A DNA stretch of 64,000 bases from Combretum micranthum (lineage: Eukaryota; Streptophyta; Magnoliopsida; Myrtales; Combretaceae): positions 62,001 to 126,000 of the forward strand of contig JAMXBD010001043.1 of NCBI GenBank assembly GCA_024138025.1, given 5' to 3'. Positions 61,422 through 64,000 of this stretch are shown here, piece after piece. Positions within the stretch are counted from its first letter, which is position 1. Every line of letters starts with the position of its first letter. The notes beneath the pieces were generated by a model. It did no database searches and was not told the origin of the DNA. It saw nothing but the letters and a program-made list of their open reading frames with translations. The translations under genes were made by a program, and so were the position numbers.

Positions 61422-63323
61422 TGCTAATGCTCCTTCCCCTTATGATATGCACATGTCAAATTTGGCATTAGTCCAAGTAGTTGATTAAGTCATTTTACTT
61501 AGGCGATCAACCAATTTCTCAAACAATCCATCATAGCTAACTACACAACTAAAATTTATCACCCGGTCTCGATATTCTTATTTTGAGTTCACACATCATC
61601 ATCAACATAAAATTTCCCATTATTCCCCATCATTCATATTCCATTCATTTGGTCTACATTCTAGTGCACTAATTATCAAGCACATACAATAAATGAATCG
61701 GGAAGGAAAACTCACTCCGCCATAGGTTCGCCTTTCTTCTAGTAATAATAATCCGGAGGCAAAGAGTCAACGTCCACGAGTTCACCTATTCATATAAGAA
61801 ATACCCTAATAAGTATTCTACCATCTTAGGATACTAAAACTCTAAGAAAACTTAGTGAAATCGAAATTCGCGTCATTTTCGAAGTCCCGATTTAAAATGG
61901 CCATAACTTGGTCGTTTTAAGTCGGAATTTCGCAAATTTTATATCGATTCCTATCTACTTCGGAAGAGTTTTCTAAATATGAAGTTTAAATCAAGTTTTG
62001 AAAATATCTAAGCCTCAGAAATGAGGGATCAGATCTGTACAACGGTTATACTGATTCCGAAAATGCGGTTTTCATGAATGCACTTGAGATTCCTAAGTAC
62101 AAAATGAACTAAATGCCATGGCAATGATTTTTCCCTATCATGAACGTCATGATATGAACTCTAATGAGTCTAAGGTCTTATAAATTTTTAGATTTAAAGA
62201 ATTTAAATAAACTTTTTCTTAGAAAACCATTTCATGCTATTGTTTAGCAAGTAAGTTTACTACACTTGGTCACACTTACTTATTATAAGGATTTTCTTTA
62301 GGAAAACTCCACTTTGTTTAAAGAAATTTTGACCCTTATATTAGTTACATCCTGAGGCCTTTATTTCTTTAATAAAATCTTCATTTGTAAACCTTTAAGT
62401 GGGTCTTTTACTAGGGTGGTTCCAAAAATCCGAATTTAGAAAACTTCATTTTCAAGTTGATTCTTTTAAGAAAAATGCACTTTATACTTAGAACTTTAAG
62501 TATTTATTTTACCTATACCCTAAGGACTTCATTTATTTAAGAAAATACCATTTTTGAAGTTGGAAAAATAATGTTTTCTAACCATCTATCCATTGTTACG
62601 AATTTGGTTTTCAAGACTTTCAACTCAAAACTTCTATTGGACTTCATCTCTTGTTTCAAATATTTTCTTTAGTAAAACTCATTTAAACTCATGAAAAATA
62701 TCACCAAACATTACCTATCACATATAGGCTTCATTTTTCTTGTAAAATACATGTTTAGAAGTTAGTAAAAGGGTTTTTAACCTAGGTTTCTCAAGTCATC
62801 CGAATTTACACAAGTTCATTTCTTAAAAAGTGCTTTCCTTTTTGACTTTATTAACTCATCTACCTATAGATCTATCTACTAGAAAGGTTATTTACTAAGG
62901 ACAAAAGCATTGAAGACTATTAATGCACATAAACTCAAAATAATGATGAGATCTTAAATGCCTACATGAATATGAGTAGTAAAATGATAGATCTACTATA
63001 TCAAATGCTTAAATAGGTTTTGAAAACATAAAAACTACATTTTTATAAAAGATCTTTTGTTCAAAACACTTTTTGATGAAAAATCATAAAGCTTATGCCT
63101 TGAAAGCTCCTTGAAATACAAGATCTACTAGTGATGGTTTGGTATTCTTGTTTTTGATATTTCCTTATCCCTACCAAGAGATCATGGGGACATTTAGTTG
63201 GAATATCCAAGAATAACCTAGCCATTACAAAGATCTAAGGATATGGGAAGCAAGTTCTCTTACCTTGAGGTAAAAATAGAAGACAATAGAAGAAAAAGAA
63301 TGAGGTGAGAGAAAGGAAGTGTA

Positions 63324-63332
63324 GCTTATATA
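63324..63332 (-). promoter_or_regulatory. TATA-like box, 5' LTR of Q
   Basis: TATATAAGC on the minus strand, the counterpart of 53071-53079. Confidence 0.55.
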
Positions 63333-63399
63333 TTAAGTGGAATTAGGTTAAATGTGACAAAAAGAAGTAAAAAAAAAAAAATTTGCACAAGGAGCTCAT

Positions 63400-63418
63400 G
63401 GGGGGGGGGGGGGGGGGG
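63400..63418. repeat. Run of 19 G
   Basis: An uninterrupted G19 on the plus strand. The partner LTR has G9 at about 53147-53155. The exact length may be affected by sequencing. Confidence 0.85.
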
Positions 63419-64000
63419 CGCATTCACGCCGGCCACAATTGCTTGTGGGGAGGGGGAAAAGTAGATTTGCTTGATTGATTTGCTTTTGATTTGAATTGTG
63501 TACAATTTGTAATAAATTGTATTGATTTTTAAGAGACAAAAAGTCTTTGAAATGAGATTGATTGAGTGATGGTAAGTGTTGCAAATACAGGGTGTACAAA
63601 TAGGTAGTAATAGGTTGTACTTATGAATAGTGAAAAATAGTAGTCAAGACAATTTAATTACCGGTAGAAAGAAAAATACAAATAAGAAGGTTATAGCTGT
63701 ATTTTTCGTAAGCCAAAAAATTATGAAATTTATATTTTTGAAATCCTTATTTTATTTCGATTCAAATGAGTATTCACAAGTAAATTTTTGAAATTCTAGT
63801 TCCGGGGCAAACTTTTCTATAATGGGTCTCGGGATGACCCGGAATTGAAATTTTCTCAAAATCTGATCTTTTCTTGGTTTGAAATATAATCAAGAACTAT
63901 ATTCAAAATTAAATTTTCTTATAAAAGCTTCTTAGTTGGAAACTGAGGAAAAGCCGGAATTAGGGTTCCTAGTTCTCACTCCAGACTTAAGCTATTCCGG

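Larger units (their letters stand above)
50353..64000 (-). mobile_element. Q: autonomous-type chromovirus gypsy element with accessory ORF, in LTR D
   Basis: Minus strand, right to left: 5' LTR (60677 to beyond 64000), PBS (60657-60668), accessory ORF (59347-60544), gag (57358-58767), protease (56760-57218), RT (55959-56723), RNase H and integrase zinc domain (54954-55943), integrase core and tail (53825-54865), PPT (53796-53808), 3' LTR (50353-53795). About 64 bases of the 5' LTR are missing at the window edge, judged by alignment with the 3' LTR. The LTR pair is mostly very similar, with many C/T and G/A differences. Every coding domain is present, but stops and frameshifts make it inactive. 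Confidence 0.9.
60677..64000 (-). repeat. 5' LTR of Q, cut by the window end
   Basis: It is collinear with the 3' LTR. Differences include scattered C/T transitions near 60680-60850, one extra 36-bp unit, a longer G run and a 105-bp deletion (matching 52943-53047) at about 63300. It carries the exon-like box (61716-61785), the conserved block (about 61889-61970), acceptor-like TTTTGCAG (AG at 61054-61055) and a TATA-like box (63324-63332). Confidence 0.9.

Noticed and set aside
1..64000. Host genes, tRNA, rRNA or microRNA precursors
   Set aside because: None was recognised; every longer conserved frame is explained by gag or pol, and the only tRNA-like match is the B-box-like motif in the 246-bp element.

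Overview
This is a repeat-saturated stretch of a plant nuclear genome, most likely a eudicot. It is AT-rich and contains Ty3/gypsy and copia LTR retrotransposons with plant features: an initiator-tRNA-Met primer site (TGGTATCAGAGC), chromodomain-type integrase tails, and a Maximus/SIRE-type copia LTR. I found no host protein gene, tRNA, rRNA or CRISPR array. All recognisable coding sequence is retroelement gag or pol, and almost all of it is broken. The species cannot be read from the sequence.

Letters used below. X is an LTR tail (1-1779). N1 is a plus-strand Gag-only element (1780-12881). H, G and I are minus-strand LTR pieces (12882-12984, 12985-14266, 14267-18710). S is a copia solo LTR inside I (16495-18008). 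T is a Tat/Athila-type gypsy fragment (18711-20257). E and F are plus-strand LTR pieces (20258-22344, 22345-22940). P is a minus-strand autonomous-type gypsy element (22941-46004 as visible). P holds a 246-bp element m (23267-23512) and the plus-strand LTRs A (23742-28598), B (34462-44310), C (36528-41481, inside B) and D (46005-50352). Q is a second autonomous-type minus-strand element (50353 to beyond 64000), inside D.

The window reads as one nested stack. Rightwards: T contains E, which contains F, then P, then D, then Q. Leftwards: T contains I, which contains G, then H, then N1, then X. B and C are closed by perfect 5-bp target duplications (GGTAA and CATTA). P and Q carry PPT, integrase with chromodomain-like tail, RNase H, RT, protease and gag; the PBS is visible only in Q. 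Q also has a degraded accessory ORF between PBS and gag. N1 has matching PBS and PPT but only Gag, so it was probably mobilised in trans by a P/Q-like element.

The most unusual feature is the LTRs. They are very long (about 3.4-4.95 kb). Different subfamilies share one layout: telo-box near the start, in most a TATA box, a splice-donor-like site, 1.5-2 kb of quasi-repeated modules, a conserved block of about 100 bp, a 67-70-nt box with splice-acceptor-like and GTGAGT edges, a second acceptor-like site, and a common 3' end. This layout suggests that the long transcribed leader is spliced inside the LTR.
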